64,000 nucleotides of DNA, from the NCBI GenBank assembly GCA_001915385.1, contig MNQK01000001.1, positions 186,001-250,000 of the forward strand, read 5' to 3'. The position numbers and the translations under genes were made by a program. This document shows, piece after piece, positions 23,542 to 32,587 of the stretch (position 1 is the first letter of the stretch; every line of letters starts with the position of its first letter). Below the pieces are notes generated by a model, which was given only the letters and a program-made list of their open reading frames with translations, was not told where the DNA came from and searched no databases. This DNA comes from Bacteroidales bacterium 52_46 (GTDB lineage Bacteria > Bacteroidota > Bacteroidia > Bacteroidales > Muribaculaceae).

Positions 23542-25721
23542 TACTGTCTGCCTCTTTTCACATCCTCTATGAATTTGAGTTTTTCATCTTGAGTCTTGAA
23601 TACAAGTCTGCCGTCATATTCTCCGTAAACAGGTAAGGTATTATCATACTTGGGAATATAGTAGTTCCTTATATGTTTATAGGACTTATCTTTTGCAAGA
23701 ATCTGTTTTGCAATCTGGAATTCGAGCCAATCCGGGATAGAATTAGGTCCTTTCCCTTCTCCACAGGAACGCATATAGCGTCCGGTCTTATCATCTTTGA
23801 CATAAATCGGAGCCGTACCCAACACTTTAGGGACGAAAACCTCCGGATGACAGGGGCTATCCTCAATGTAGCCTTTTTGAATTGTAGCGTCAAGTCCAAA
23901 TTGTTTGACTGACTCATCGTGATTCCCAAACATCATTCTTCTCATTTTACCGGCATCTAAAACTCCGTCTGTCGTGATTTCTGACCAAAGATTACGAATT
24001 GTCCGCACAAAGAACTGAACAGGATAATTCATACCAGTTGCACCACTCATTACAAAGTAGTAAAATCCTGTTATCGGTGCACACGCAGAGAACTGCAAGA
24101 CATCGGTGTTTTCAAACAAATCACGTCTTAACTCTTCCGGTTTAGAGTAGCACCGAAATTCATTCAGATATGCTACAAGGTTTATCAGTTTTTCTTTACA
24201 ATACAAATCGTAAGCTTTGTCGTATGCCGAGAGGAAATTGTTATCCTCAAAAACCACCTTACGCAACCTTGAAACATTGAGAACGCCACCTGCAAATATT
24301 TCAGGTTCGTCATGAAGGATTCTTTGCAGGATTCTTACAGAGAGAAATGCAATGTTATTTCCTTGCTCATCAAATCGTTGCAGATATGCGCCTAAGTCTG
24401 ATAAAGCTTGATCGGCCGAAGTATATTTTTTCTCTTCATTCATACCGAGTATTATATCTGCGAAAGTTCGTGTCATCCCATAACAATGAGTTGTAATTTC
24501 ACAGCAGCTTTTGTTTTTAACTGCACTTGAAACTTCTTTATCATGGTCATTGCTTATGTGGAGCTCTTTGCATATCTGGTGAACCGTATCAGCTACATAT
24601 TCATCAAGAAGAGAAAAGCAGTTAAAGAATGAGATATTTGAGTATCGTTGCATTAAGTCATCTGCCTTGAGTATCCTGACTGAGACTCCATTTTCAATCA
24701 ATTCGTGCGCAGCATCATAGGCACGCTGTTGTTTTCGTTGTCCCTCAAATTCAAACGGAATCGTGCAGACTACTGTCAGGGGGACGTTCGCCTGTTTACA
24801 AAATTTTGCAAGCCATTTGCTTCCGAATGTCCCTGCTGATCCGCCAAAACCGGCTACAATAATCACATGTTTCGCTGAACAATCAATCATTGAACGAACC
24901 ATTGCATTATTCCCGGCATCCGCATAATATCTGATAAACTGCTCTTCTGTGAACGCACGCGGGGTTGTTCCACAAGGGCCATTCTTTATATCACGACGTT
25001 GTAGTTCTCCCTTCAACGGGACTTTTGATTGGCTTAAAGAATGTGCATCTGTGTTTAAGACACTGTATTCCACATAACCGAGTGGGCTCTCAATCATTCT
25101 TTCAACAGAGTTTGTTCCTCCTCCGCCAATTCCAATAACTTTAATTGGAGAGTCTAAATGCCTTACCCGTTCCGCATGTGCAGCCTCGATCGTATCAAGA
25201 ATTCTTTGGGGATGTATTGACTGTTTCTCCTGTTCTATATAATCAACGAATTCTATTGGTAGTATCACGTTAGGTAAATTATATGCATTGCGGAACAAAG
25301 GTGCAATGTCGTCAATCTTAAATCCGGCTATTCCACAACCGATTTTGGTGACATAAAAGGTCAGTGCCTTTTCATATTCTGCAAATTCTATGAATCTTTC
25401 AACATACGGAGTGATTGATTCAATTCCGCCCTGCATTGTCGGGATGGCATAGGAATTGCCTTGCAGCCCCTCGCCCTGCCCCCATACTGCGCCGAAACGG
25501 TTCAAAGCAACCCTTGCGGCGCCTCCTGCATGATGAACGGCAAGATTACTACCGAACACGAATATCTCTCGACGTCCCAAAGTCGTAATGTTTTCAGGCG
25601 TATATTTCGCATCAAGAGGTATGTCACAAACTCCGGACGGCTGCCGTTCTTCATTTGCTGAAGAATTGAAGCATTCCGTTTGTTTGTGCTTTCTTGACTT
25701 GAAAAAATCAAATAGTCCCAT
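23541..25721 (-). CDS. A1S_2505/macro-like + FtsZ-like GTPase fusion protein
   Basis: A 726-residue, three-part protein. Residues 41-165 match the A1S_2505 phage-type family ('REIFVFGSNLAVHHAGGAAR', 'GNSYAIPTM'), which has macro-domain-like features that could bind ADP-ribose or nucleotides. Residues 192-395 are FtsZ/tubulin-like: 'VIGIGGGGTNSVERM' (197-204 is the nucleotide loop), 'LNTDAHSL', a changed tubulin signature 'GFGGSAGTFG' (291-300; GGGTG(S/T)G in FtsZ), and 'CTIPFEFEGQRKQQRA'. I cannot find the T7 catalytic loop, so polymer-driven GTP hydrolysis is doubtful. Residues 400-726 are unrecognised. It heads the operon with two radical SAM genes. Confidence 0.8.
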   Translation of the reverse strand: MGLFDFFKSRKHKQTECFNSSANEERQPSGVCDIPLDAKYTPENITTLGRREIFVFGSNLAVHHAGGAARVALNRFGAVWGQGEGLQGNSYAIPTMQGGIESITPYVERFIEFAEYEKALTFYVTKIGCGIAGFKIDDIAPLFRNAYNLPNVILPIEFVDYIEQEKQSIHPQRILDTIEAAHAERVRHLDSPIKVIGIGGGGTNSVERMIESPLGYVEYSVLNTDAHSLSQSKVPLKGELQRRDIKNGPCGTTPRAFTEEQFIRYYADAGNNAMVRSMIDCSAKHVIIVAGFGGSAGTFGSKWLAKFCKQANVPLTVVCTIPFEFEGQRKQQRAYDAAHELIENGVSVRILKADDLMQRYSNISFFNCFSLLDEYVADTVHQICKELHISNDHDKEVSSAVKNKSCCEITTHCYGMTRTFADIILGMNEEKKYTSADQALSDLGAYLQRFDEQGNNIAFLSVRILQRILHDEPEIFAGGVLNVSRLRKVVFEDNNFLSAYDKAYDLYCKEKLINLVAYLNEFRCYSKPEELRRDLFENTDVLQFSACAPITGFYYFVMSGATGMNYPVQFFVRTIRNLWSEITTDGVLDAGKMRRMMFGNHDESVKQFGLDATIQKGYIEDSPCHPEVFVPKVLGTAPIYVKDDKTGRYMRSCGEGKGPNSIPDWLEFQIAKQILAKDKSYKHIRNYYIPKYDNTLPVYGEYDGRLVFKTQDEKLKFIEDVKRGRQ

Positions 25722-25812
25722 TTGTAATTCTATAAAGTATATTTATTCTGTTTAATAACAACTATCAGTGTGATAAAATCGCGTTAGTTTAAAAGTCATC
25801 AAATAAAGAGAG

Positions 25813-26139
25813 TTATTTGACATTTTGGTCTGAATTGGTTATGAGTCCTGCCTGGTTATGAGTTGCTGTAATTCGACACGCTCCAAAGCAGATATTATGG
25901 TCAGAGTAGCGACTTCGGTGATGGAAAACCTCTATATTCCAACGGTGGCTATAGAGATTGGAGATATCCATTGCACTGACTTCAGAATTGTTGAATACGA
26001 AGCCTACGACAGTATCATTGTCCGTGTCATACACTTGTACAAATCTCATATCCTCAGGATAGAGTTTACTCGACTTATACTTTGTAACTCGAATTCGTGA
26101 GTCTTCAATAATGCCTGATTCTGTATTGGATATTTCCAA
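25813..26139 (-). pseudogene. IS4-family transposase remnant
   Basis: About 108 codons that resemble the catalytic C-terminal half of IS4-type transposases: 'DMRFVQVYDTDNDTVVGFVF', 'NNSEVSAMDISNLYSHRWNI', 'EVFHH'. The Y-x(2)-R-W-x-I-E signature with its catalytic Glu is recognisable. The N-terminal half and the end after the signature are missing. Part of this fragment is also present in inverted orientation next door (26127-26196). Confidence 0.7.
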
Positions 26140-26196
26140 TCTCTATAGCCACCGTTGGAATATAGAGGTTTTCCATCACCAAAGTCGCTACTCTGA
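25901..26196. repeat. 70-bp near-perfect inverted repeat within IS relic
   Basis: The arms 25901-25970 and 26127-26196 are reverse complements at about 68 of 70 positions, separated by 156 bases. Both arms encode the same transposase piece ('DISNLYSHRWNIEVFHH'), one on each strand. This looks like a rearranged IS4-type element with an inverted partial duplication. The remaining spacer 26197-26337 holds only an AT-rich hairpin (26265-26292). Confidence 0.8.
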
Positions 26197-26337
26197 TTCA
26201 TAATCTTGATGCTTTTTAACAACAAGATTAATAGACCAATTTCAAATCAAAAAATCAACACATCAATGTATTTAATTAAATATCAATACATTAATAAAAG
26301 TTGTTGTTTTTTTTATCGCACAACTACTATTCCAAAA

Positions 26338-28347
26338 CTATTTTGTCAAGGGGGAGTAATCGCGGGAGTAGCGGAGCATCTGGGGGATGTAGGTTTCGGT
26401 GTAGTCGATGGTTACGTCGGTTATGTTGCCGTCGGCATCGAATACTGGAGTGTAGACGGGATTTACGAAACCTTTGTAGGGGGCTATGTTGAGATGGGCG
26501 TAGCGGTCGAGGACTTCTTTGTGGAGTTTCGGGTCAACCTTTACGGCGTATTTCTCAACGAGGTCGCGGCCTGCTTCGTAGTCGCCTTCGCTCTTGATGC
26601 GCTGTATTTCGCCGAGCAGTTCGCCGAAGAGTTCGCGCAGGCGCTTGTAGTCATTTATCTTTATGAATGTCTTGCCGTCGATGTCGACCATCTCGATTAC
26701 GTTGTCCTTGCGACCATGCTCGTAGGCCCACTCGGAGATGAGTTTGCGGTTGCGCATGTGGGCTTCCTCCACATCCTTGCCCGGTTCGATGCGCATCAGC
26801 TGGGTCATGAGGCCGTTGAGTATGTATTTATAGTATTCGGCCTTGTAGGCGTCGGGATTGTCGAGCAATCCGAGTTCGAGCAGCTTGGGATCGGCGAGAT
26901 AGTAGAGCGCGAAGAGGTCGGCACGTGTCTCCTCAAGGGTAGAGCCGTGGGCCTTCAATGCATCGGGGTCGACACCGGGAAGTAGACGGCCCGAGCCATG
27001 TCCGAGGCACTCGTGGAGGTCGGTGTGCAGATTGTCAGTGATGAACAGATAGTCGTCAAGCAGCTTGCGGGTCGGCTCGTCGATGACAAACTCCTCGCTG
27101 AAACCGCTGCCGTGCGAAGCCTCGTCGTAGGCCTGGGTGATATTCTCGAGAGTCACCGATTTGGAGCCGTGTGATGCACGAATCCAGTTGGCGTTGGGGA
27201 GGTTGATGCCGATAGGCGTAGCCGGGTATGCATCACCGGCAAGAATAGCGGCGGTGATTACCTTGGCGGTCACACCTTTCACTTCATCTTTGCGGAAACG
27301 GGGGTCGACAGGCGAATGCTCCTCAAACCATTTGGCATTGGAGCTGAGCGCCTCGGTGCGGTGAGATGCCTCGACGTTCTTGAAGTTGACAATCGACTCC
27401 CACGCGCCGGTCATGCCGAGCGGGTCGCCGTAGCTCTCGATGAAACCGTTGATGAAATCGACCTGCGAGTCGGTATCCTCAACCCATTGGATTGAATAAT
27501 CATCAAAAGTGGCGAGGTCGCCGGTAGTGTAGTATTCAATCAGTTTGTCAATCACGCCGGCCTGCTTGCCGTTTTCGGCATATTCACGAGCCTTTTTCAG
27601 ATTATCGACAATGCGGACGATGGCATCGGAATAAAGGCCACCGATACGATAGGGCTGCTCGGTCACTTTTCCGTCAATCATAGCCACCCGTGTATTGAGA
27701 CCATAGGATATTGGATTGACCACGGTTGTATCCTTGAGCGCGTTGTAATAGTCCTCGACCTGCTTCTGAGTGACACCCTCGTAGAGGTTGTTGGCCGAAG
27801 TCACGATAAGGTCCTCCCCTTCCGCCTGATTGACGCGTTTGGCCAGCACCGTGGGGTCGAAAATCACCTTGCAGAGCATGTCGAGCCCGGCAGGCTGCTT
27901 GTCGGCGGGAAGTTTGGATACTTCATAGCGCAAGAATGTTTCATCAAACTCAGGCACGAACTTGTCCATCGAATAGTGATGGTGTATGCCGTTGCCGAAC
28001 CATATCTGCTTGAGGTATTTCTCAAGCGCCTTGTACTGGCGCGACTCCTTGTTGCCCGAATAATTCGTATAGACGTTTTCGATAAGCTGACGTATGGGGA
28101 GATTGTATTTGCCGTTCTGATCCCAGAGGATGTCACGTCCCGCGATGGCGGCTTCGGTCAGGTAATAAACCAAGGCTTTCTGTCGGGGAGTAAGTTTTTC
28201 AAAATCGGGTACTTTGTAGCGGAGCACCTCAATGTCGGCAAAACGGTCGACCACGTAATTGAAATCGCTGTTGTCTTTCGCCATAGCTGATTGGGTTGAT
28301 ACGGCGGCAGCCATGATTGCCGCAGCCGCGATATATCTTAATTTCAT
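26338..28347 (-). CDS. Dipeptidyl peptidase III (M49 family)
   Basis: About 669 residues from the ATG at 28347, with a signal peptide ending near 'QSAMA'. The zinc motif 'HECLGHGSG' (HExxxH, as in the characterised Bacteroides thetaiotaomicron enzyme) is near residue 445, followed by 'EETRADLFALYYLAD' with the third ligand. DPP III removes dipeptides from the N-terminus of small peptides; with a signal peptide it should act outside the cytoplasm. A longer frame opening at 28377 would overlap the rlmI stop codon; I prefer 28347, which gives the signal peptide directly. Last gene of the probable dxr-rseP-rlmI cluster. Confidence 0.9.
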   Translation of the reverse strand: MKLRYIAAAAIMAAAVSTQSAMAKDNSDFNYVVDRFADIEVLRYKVPDFEKLTPRQKALVYYLTEAAIAGRDILWDQNGKYNLPIRQLIENVYTNYSGNKESRQYKALEKYLKQIWFGNGIHHHYSMDKFVPEFDETFLRYEVSKLPADKQPAGLDMLCKVIFDPTVLAKRVNQAEGEDLIVTSANNLYEGVTQKQVEDYYNALKDTTVVNPISYGLNTRVAMIDGKVTEQPYRIGGLYSDAIVRIVDNLKKAREYAENGKQAGVIDKLIEYYTTGDLATFDDYSIQWVEDTDSQVDFINGFIESYGDPLGMTGAWESIVNFKNVEASHRTEALSSNAKWFEEHSPVDPRFRKDEVKGVTAKVITAAILAGDAYPATPIGINLPNANWIRASHGSKSVTLENITQAYDEASHGSGFSEEFVIDEPTRKLLDDYLFITDNLHTDLHECLGHGSGRLLPGVDPDALKAHGSTLEETRADLFALYYLADPKLLELGLLDNPDAYKAEYYKYILNGLMTQLMRIEPGKDVEEAHMRNRKLISEWAYEHGRKDNVIEMVDIDGKTFIKINDYKRLRELFGELLGEIQRIKSEGDYEAGRDLVEKYAVKVDPKLHKEVLDRYAHLNIAPYKGFVNPVYTPVFDADGNITDVTIDYTETYIPQMLRYSRDYSPLTK

Positions 28348-28366
28348 ATTGTGATGAATTATAGTG

Positions 28367-29554
28367 TTATTCCACATAGAGCACCAGTCCCTTGAGGTAT
28401 TCCCCTTCGGGGTGGTAAATATTGACGGGATGGTCGGCCGGTTGCGTCAGTTGCTTTATGATACGCACCCGTCGGCGTGACTGCGCCGCAGCCGAGAACA
28501 CGGCAAGCCGGAACTGCTCGCGGCTCACGGCCTGCGAGCATGAGAATGTAAAGAGTATGCCTCCGGGAGCGATTTTCTCAAATGCCTTTGCATTGAGACG
28601 CTGATAGCCGCGCAACGCGTTGCGGAGCGCCGAACGGTGCTTGGCGAATGCCGGAGGGTCGAGGATAATGAGGTCATGCTCGCCCGACTCCATATTGTCG
28701 AGATATTTGAAAGCGTCTTCGGCAAGCGCCTCGTGACGGTTGTCGTCAGGGAAATTAAGGCCGATGTTGGCCGACGTTAGCGCTATCGCCTTGGCCGAGG
28801 AGTCGACCGATACCACACGCCGCGCGCCTCCTCGCATGGCGTAGACGGAGAAACCGCCCGTGTAGCAGAACATATTGAGCACCGAACGACCGCGTGAAAA
28901 GCTTTCGAGAAGCGCACGGTTGTCGCGCTGGTCGACAAAAAATCCTGTTTTCTGTCCTTTGAGCCAGTCGATATGGAAATGCAGCCCGTTTTCGGTGGCG
29001 ATATTAGTATCGAAACCGCCGACGAGATATTCGTTGACGGGGTCGAGACGCGCTTTATATGGCAATGTCGTTTCCGATTTATAATATACATTGGCCACTT
29101 CAAGGTCCTCAAGCTCGGTAAGAGCCATCGCGATTATGTCGCGGCAGTAATGCATACCCGGACTGTGAGCCTGCACCACCGCGGTCTTTCCGTATATATC
29201 CACCACCAGACCGGGGAGAAAGTCGCCTTCGCCGTGCACCAGACGGTAGGCGTCGTTGTCGGGTCGGTCAAGGTTAAGCGTACGGCGCATGGCAAGCGCC
29301 TCTTTCAATCGGCGGGCGAAGAAGTCCTTATCGATTTCCGTATCGCCGAAATCGAGTATGCGCACCGCGATACTGCCTATCTGGTAATGCCCGACACCGA
29401 TGAAACGGCCGTCGGACGCGGCAACCGCCACCACATCACCCTCCTCTACTGCCGGTGGCACTCCGGTCAAAGCTCCGGAAAATACCCAGGGGTGAAATCT
29501 GTCAAGCGACTCCTCTTTGCCGCGGCGTAATGTCAATATTGTCCGTTTTTCCAT
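28367..29554 (-). CDS. rlmI: RlmI-type 23S rRNA (cytosine-C5) methyltransferase
   Basis: A 395-residue class I SAM-dependent RNA methyltransferase. The N-terminal PUA-like domain ('HPWVFSGALTGV') is followed by an RlmI-type middle domain and a Rossmann fold: 'VLNMFCYTGGFSVYAMRGGA' (SAM-binding), 'DLIILDPPAFAKHRSALRNA' (substrate motif), and 'FTFSCSQAVSREQF' with the catalytic Cys region. It modifies C1962 of 23S rRNA in E. coli; the same or a nearby position is likely here. It follows rseP by 12 bases. Confidence 0.9.
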   Translation of the reverse strand: MEKRTILTLRRGKEESLDRFHPWVFSGALTGVPPAVEEGDVVAVAASDGRFIGVGHYQIGSIAVRILDFGDTEIDKDFFARRLKEALAMRRTLNLDRPDNDAYRLVHGEGDFLPGLVVDIYGKTAVVQAHSPGMHYCRDIIAMALTELEDLEVANVYYKSETTLPYKARLDPVNEYLVGGFDTNIATENGLHFHIDWLKGQKTGFFVDQRDNRALLESFSRGRSVLNMFCYTGGFSVYAMRGGARRVVSVDSSAKAIALTSANIGLNFPDDNRHEALAEDAFKYLDNMESGEHDLIILDPPAFAKHRSALRNALRGYQRLNAKAFEKIAPGGILFTFSCSQAVSREQFRLAVFSAAAQSRRRVRIIKQLTQPADHPVNIYHPEGEYLKGLVLYVE

Positions 29555-29566
29555 GACTGCATCGCA

Positions 29567-30925
29567 TTATTTGAAGATGAAACGATAGATGTCGTTGCCG
29601 TTGGCATAGAGCAGCAACGCCAGAAGGAAGAACATACCGCAAATCTGCGCACGTTCAAGAAATTTTTCCGACGGTTTGCGCCGTGTGACAATCTCCCACA
29701 GCACGAACAGCACGTGGCCGCCGTCAAGTGCCGGAATCGGCAGGATATTCATGAACGCAAGGATAATCGACAGGAAAGCCGCCATTTCCCAGAATGTGCG
29801 CCAGTCCCATTTCGGCGGGAACAGGCTGCCTATGGCGCCGAATCCGCCTATCTGCGACGCGCCTGACTTGGTGAAGAGCAGTTTAAGCGACTTGACATAC
29901 GTAGCAAACTGATTTGCTCCGTCGGCAATACCCTTCGGTATGGCGTTGAAGAAATTGTATTTTATGATTTCCGTCTCGTAAATCTCGTACGGAGCTTTGA
30001 GTCCGAATCCGAGTTTACCGTCCTCGGGAGTAGCATTGAGCACTACCTCCTTATCGCCGCGCACCACAGTAACGGGCACCTTCTTGCCCGACTTGGCCAC
30101 AAGTTCGGCCGAGAGTTCGGTAAACGACGGTGTGGGCACGCCGTCAATGGCGATGATATGGTCATTCTCCTGAAGACCGGCCTCGGCGGCCGGCGAACCG
30201 GCGCTTACCTGCTTTACGACGACCGGCAGACGGTATTCAAAGAATCCGTGCTCGAGAGTGGTGGCAAAGCCTTCGGGATTGTGTATGACGGTGTCGCGGC
30301 CGTCACGGCGGAGGGTCACCTCTTTCGCCATGGCTACGTTAAGCACATTGTCACGGTCCTTGGCCTCGACCGGTTTGCCGTCGGCAAGCAAAATGATGTC
30401 GCCGTTCTTATAGCCCGCTTTCTGCGCTTCCTCGCTGAACTCCATGCCGGCGTATGCATTCTCGTATGGAATTGAACGGTCGCCCCAGTACCATGCTATG
30501 CCTATATAGATAAAACATGCAAGTATGAAATTGAACAGCACGCCGCCGACCATCACCAGCAGTCGCTGATAGGCGGGACGCGAACGGAATTCGTCAGGTT
30601 TGGCAGGCTGCGCCATCTGCTCCTTGTCCATCGACTCGTCAATCATGCCGGCGATTTTACAGTAACCGCCAAGCGGCACCCAGCCTATACCGTACTCGGT
30701 ATCGCGCCATGACGATTTTTCCCTGCCGTCTTTTGTTTTTTTACGTTTTGCCGGAGCTTTCGGCTTCCATTTCACCAGCGAGAACCAGGGATTGAAAAAA
30801 AGATAGAATTTTTCGACTCGTATACCGAACACGCGTGCGAAAAAGTAATGTCCGAATTCATGCACAATCACCAGCAACGCGAGTGCCAGAACCAACTGTG
30901 CTGCTTTAATCAAAAATGTTTCCAA
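29567..30925 (-). CDS. rseP: RseP-type site-2 intramembrane metalloprotease
   Basis: A 452-residue membrane protease. The zinc motif 'VHEFGHYFFARVFGIRVEKF' is in the first transmembrane segment (about residues 20-40), PDZ domains occupy the middle ('ASPAAEAGLQENDHIIAIDG'), and the second zinc-ligand region 'NILPIPALDGGHVLF' is in a late transmembrane segment. It cuts anti-sigma factors and remnant signal peptides within the membrane. It lies 67 bases after dxr, a conserved pairing in Bacteroidetes and many other bacteria. Confidence 0.93.
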   Translation of the reverse strand: METFLIKAAQLVLALALLVIVHEFGHYFFARVFGIRVEKFYLFFNPWFSLVKWKPKAPAKRKKTKDGREKSSWRDTEYGIGWVPLGGYCKIAGMIDESMDKEQMAQPAKPDEFRSRPAYQRLLVMVGGVLFNFILACFIYIGIAWYWGDRSIPYENAYAGMEFSEEAQKAGYKNGDIILLADGKPVEAKDRDNVLNVAMAKEVTLRRDGRDTVIHNPEGFATTLEHGFFEYRLPVVVKQVSAGSPAAEAGLQENDHIIAIDGVPTPSFTELSAELVAKSGKKVPVTVVRGDKEVVLNATPEDGKLGFGLKAPYEIYETEIIKYNFFNAIPKGIADGANQFATYVKSLKLLFTKSGASQIGGFGAIGSLFPPKWDWRTFWEMAAFLSIILAFMNILPIPALDGGHVLFVLWEIVTRRKPSEKFLERAQICGMFFLLALLLYANGNDIYRFIFK

Positions 30926-30992
30926 TGGGATATTGCTTTTATTTTAGATATTGCGTTATTTTATTGAATGCGATGTGTCGACATCAATTGCA

Positions 30993-32165
30993 TCATGGGC
31001 GTTTCCTCGCTGCGACCGACGCCTCCGCCCGTGCACGCGCTTCGGCATTAGTATTGACATAATCCTCATAATTTGGATTGGCGATAAAATCGACCGCCGA
31101 AAGCGTCTCCTCAATCAATGCATATATATCGGGGAACGATATATGGCCGCGGAGGAATGCCGCCACAGCCACTTCATTCGCAGCATTGATGATACATGCC
31201 GTATTCCCCCCCTTATCGAGAGCGAAATGACCCAACTGTATTGCCGGGAAACGGGAGCTGTCGGGAGCCTCGAATGTGAGCTGCGCGCAACGCTCGAGCG
31301 TCAGCGGAGAGTCGGTTGTAGCCAGACGCGAGGCATCACCGAGGGCATAACGTATGGGCAGACGCATGTCGGGCACCCCGAGCTGCGCTTTCACCGAACC
31401 GTCGACAAACTCGACCATCGAATGCACTATCGACTGCGGGTGCACCACAGGCGTGATTTTATCTCCGGGGATGTCGAAAAGCCAGCGTGCCTCGATGATT
31501 TCAAACGCCTTGTTCATCATCGTGGCAGAGTCGACTGTGATTTTCGAACCCATACTCCAGTTGGGATGATTGAGTGCGTCGGCCACCGTGACGCGTGCTA
31601 TCTGTTCTTTCGTCAGTTTGCGGAACGGCCCCCCGGAAGCGGTTATTATGAGGCGGCGCACATCGGAGGGATTTTCACCGACAAGACATTGGTGGATTGC
31701 CGAATGCTCGGAATCGACTGGCAAAAGGCGGGATTCCGACCGCTGCAAGGCTGCCGTGACTATGTCGCCGGCCACCACAAGGGTCTCCTTGTTGGCAAGG
31801 GCGATATCCTTGCCGGCCGAAATGGCCCGGAGCGTTGGCGCAAGCCCGCTGTAACCGACAGTCGCCGTCACGACACAGTCGAAAGTGTCGCGCTCCATCG
31901 CATCGGCTATAGCGTCGCTTCCGCACGCCGTGACAATGCCGAGCGGCTCGAGAGCGTCCTTAAGTTTCCAGTATTTTGAAGTGTCTGCGATAATCGCCAT
32001 CGACGGGCGCCATTTCACGGCCTGCTGAATGAGGGTGTCGACCTTGCTGCCCGCTATGAGCATGTCGACTTTGAAGCGGTCGGGATAATGGGATATGACA
32101 TCGAGTGTCTGCGTACCGATCGAGCCCGTTGAGCCGAGTATCGCAATACGTTTTGATTGTTTCAT
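30993..32165 (-). CDS. dxr: 1-deoxy-D-xylulose 5-phosphate reductoisomerase
   Basis: A 390-residue Dxr. The NADPH-binding 'AILGSTGSIGTQTLDVI' is at the N-terminus; 'SGLAPTLRAISAGKDIALAN' and 'LLPVDSEHSAIHQCL' (metal-binding Asp and Glu), 'TASGGPF' and 'HPNWSMGSKITVDSATMMNK' follow. It makes methylerythritol 4-phosphate, the committed step of the non-mevalonate isoprenoid pathway, feeding the polyprenyl synthase encoded at 38022. A -7 box (32204-32211) lies just upstream. Confidence 0.96.
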   Translation of the reverse strand: MKQSKRIAILGSTGSIGTQTLDVISHYPDRFKVDMLIAGSKVDTLIQQAVKWRPSMAIIADTSKYWKLKDALEPLGIVTACGSDAIADAMERDTFDCVVTATVGYSGLAPTLRAISAGKDIALANKETLVVAGDIVTAALQRSESRLLPVDSEHSAIHQCLVGENPSDVRRLIITASGGPFRKLTKEQIARVTVADALNHPNWSMGSKITVDSATMMNKAFEIIEARWLFDIPGDKITPVVHPQSIVHSMVEFVDGSVKAQLGVPDMRLPIRYALGDASRLATTDSPLTLERCAQLTFEAPDSSRFPAIQLGHFALDKGGNTACIINAANEVAVAAFLRGHISFPDIYALIEETLSAVDFIANPNYEDYVNTNAEARARAEASVAARKRP

Positions 32166-32203
32166 TGCAAGAGAAAACTGTTCACACTATTTTTTCAACT
32201 TAC

Positions 32204-32211
32204 AAAGTTAG
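32204..32211 (-). promoter_or_regulatory. -7 promoter box for dxr
   Basis: TAACTTTG on the minus strand, about 40 bases upstream of the dxr start, fits the TAnnTTTG consensus and would drive dxr and the genes after it. Confidence 0.5.
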
Positions 32212-32284
32212 CACATTTACCTCAATTCCCACAATTAAATAATGTAAAATCTCCCATAATAAACTTTTTTCCCAGACGTTTGTA

Positions 32285-32310
32285 AATGTAATACAAATAC
32301 ATTAATTTTG
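32285..32310 (+). promoter_or_regulatory. Promoter/operator of the YafQ-type pair
   Basis: A -7 box TAATTTTG (32303-32310) overlaps an inverted repeat AATGTA (32285-32290) / TACATT (32298-32303). The start codon at 32330 follows closely, so the leader is very short. Autoregulation by the antitoxin-toxin complex is the expected mode. Confidence 0.55.
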
Positions 32311-32329
32311 CCATATAATATATTACACT

Positions 32330-32587
32330 ATGGATATAGCACTCCCTAAAAAAAATCAAAGTTTCCGTTTGTCGGTCGATCTTATAGAACGACTTCGCCA
32401 ACTTGCAAAACGCCAGAACCGAAGTCTCAACAACTACGTGGAGACATTACTGCTTGATGCCGCATATTCCGAACCGAATGAAGATACTCTTGCGGCCATG
32501 AAAGAAGCTCAAAGCGGCGCTTTGCGTAATTCAACACCGCTCGACCTTTCTTCTGTTGAGGCGATGGAACGCTCTATGGGTTTATGA
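32330..32587 (+). CDS. RelB/RHH-type antitoxin
   Basis: An 85-residue protein. The first 45 residues look like a ribbon-helix-helix DNA-binding domain ('KNQSFRLSVDLIERLRQLAK', 'RQNRSLNNYVETLL'); the rest is probably the toxin-wrapping tail. Its stop overlaps the start of the toxin gene by 4 bases. It should neutralise the YafQ-like toxin and repress the shared promoter. Confidence 0.85.
   Translation: MDIALPKKNQSFRLSVDLIERLRQLAKRQNRSLNNYVETLLLDAAYSEPNEDTLAAMKEAQSGALRNSTPLDLSSVEAMERSMGL

Noticed and set aside
25861..26100. Plus-strand 80-codon frame in the IS4 relic
   Set aside because: It is antisense to the transposase fragment, which has recognisable IS4 motifs.
30951..31979. A 342-codon plus-strand frame opposite dxr
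   Set aside because: Antisense to a well-conserved gene and rich in Arg, Cys and His without motif content.
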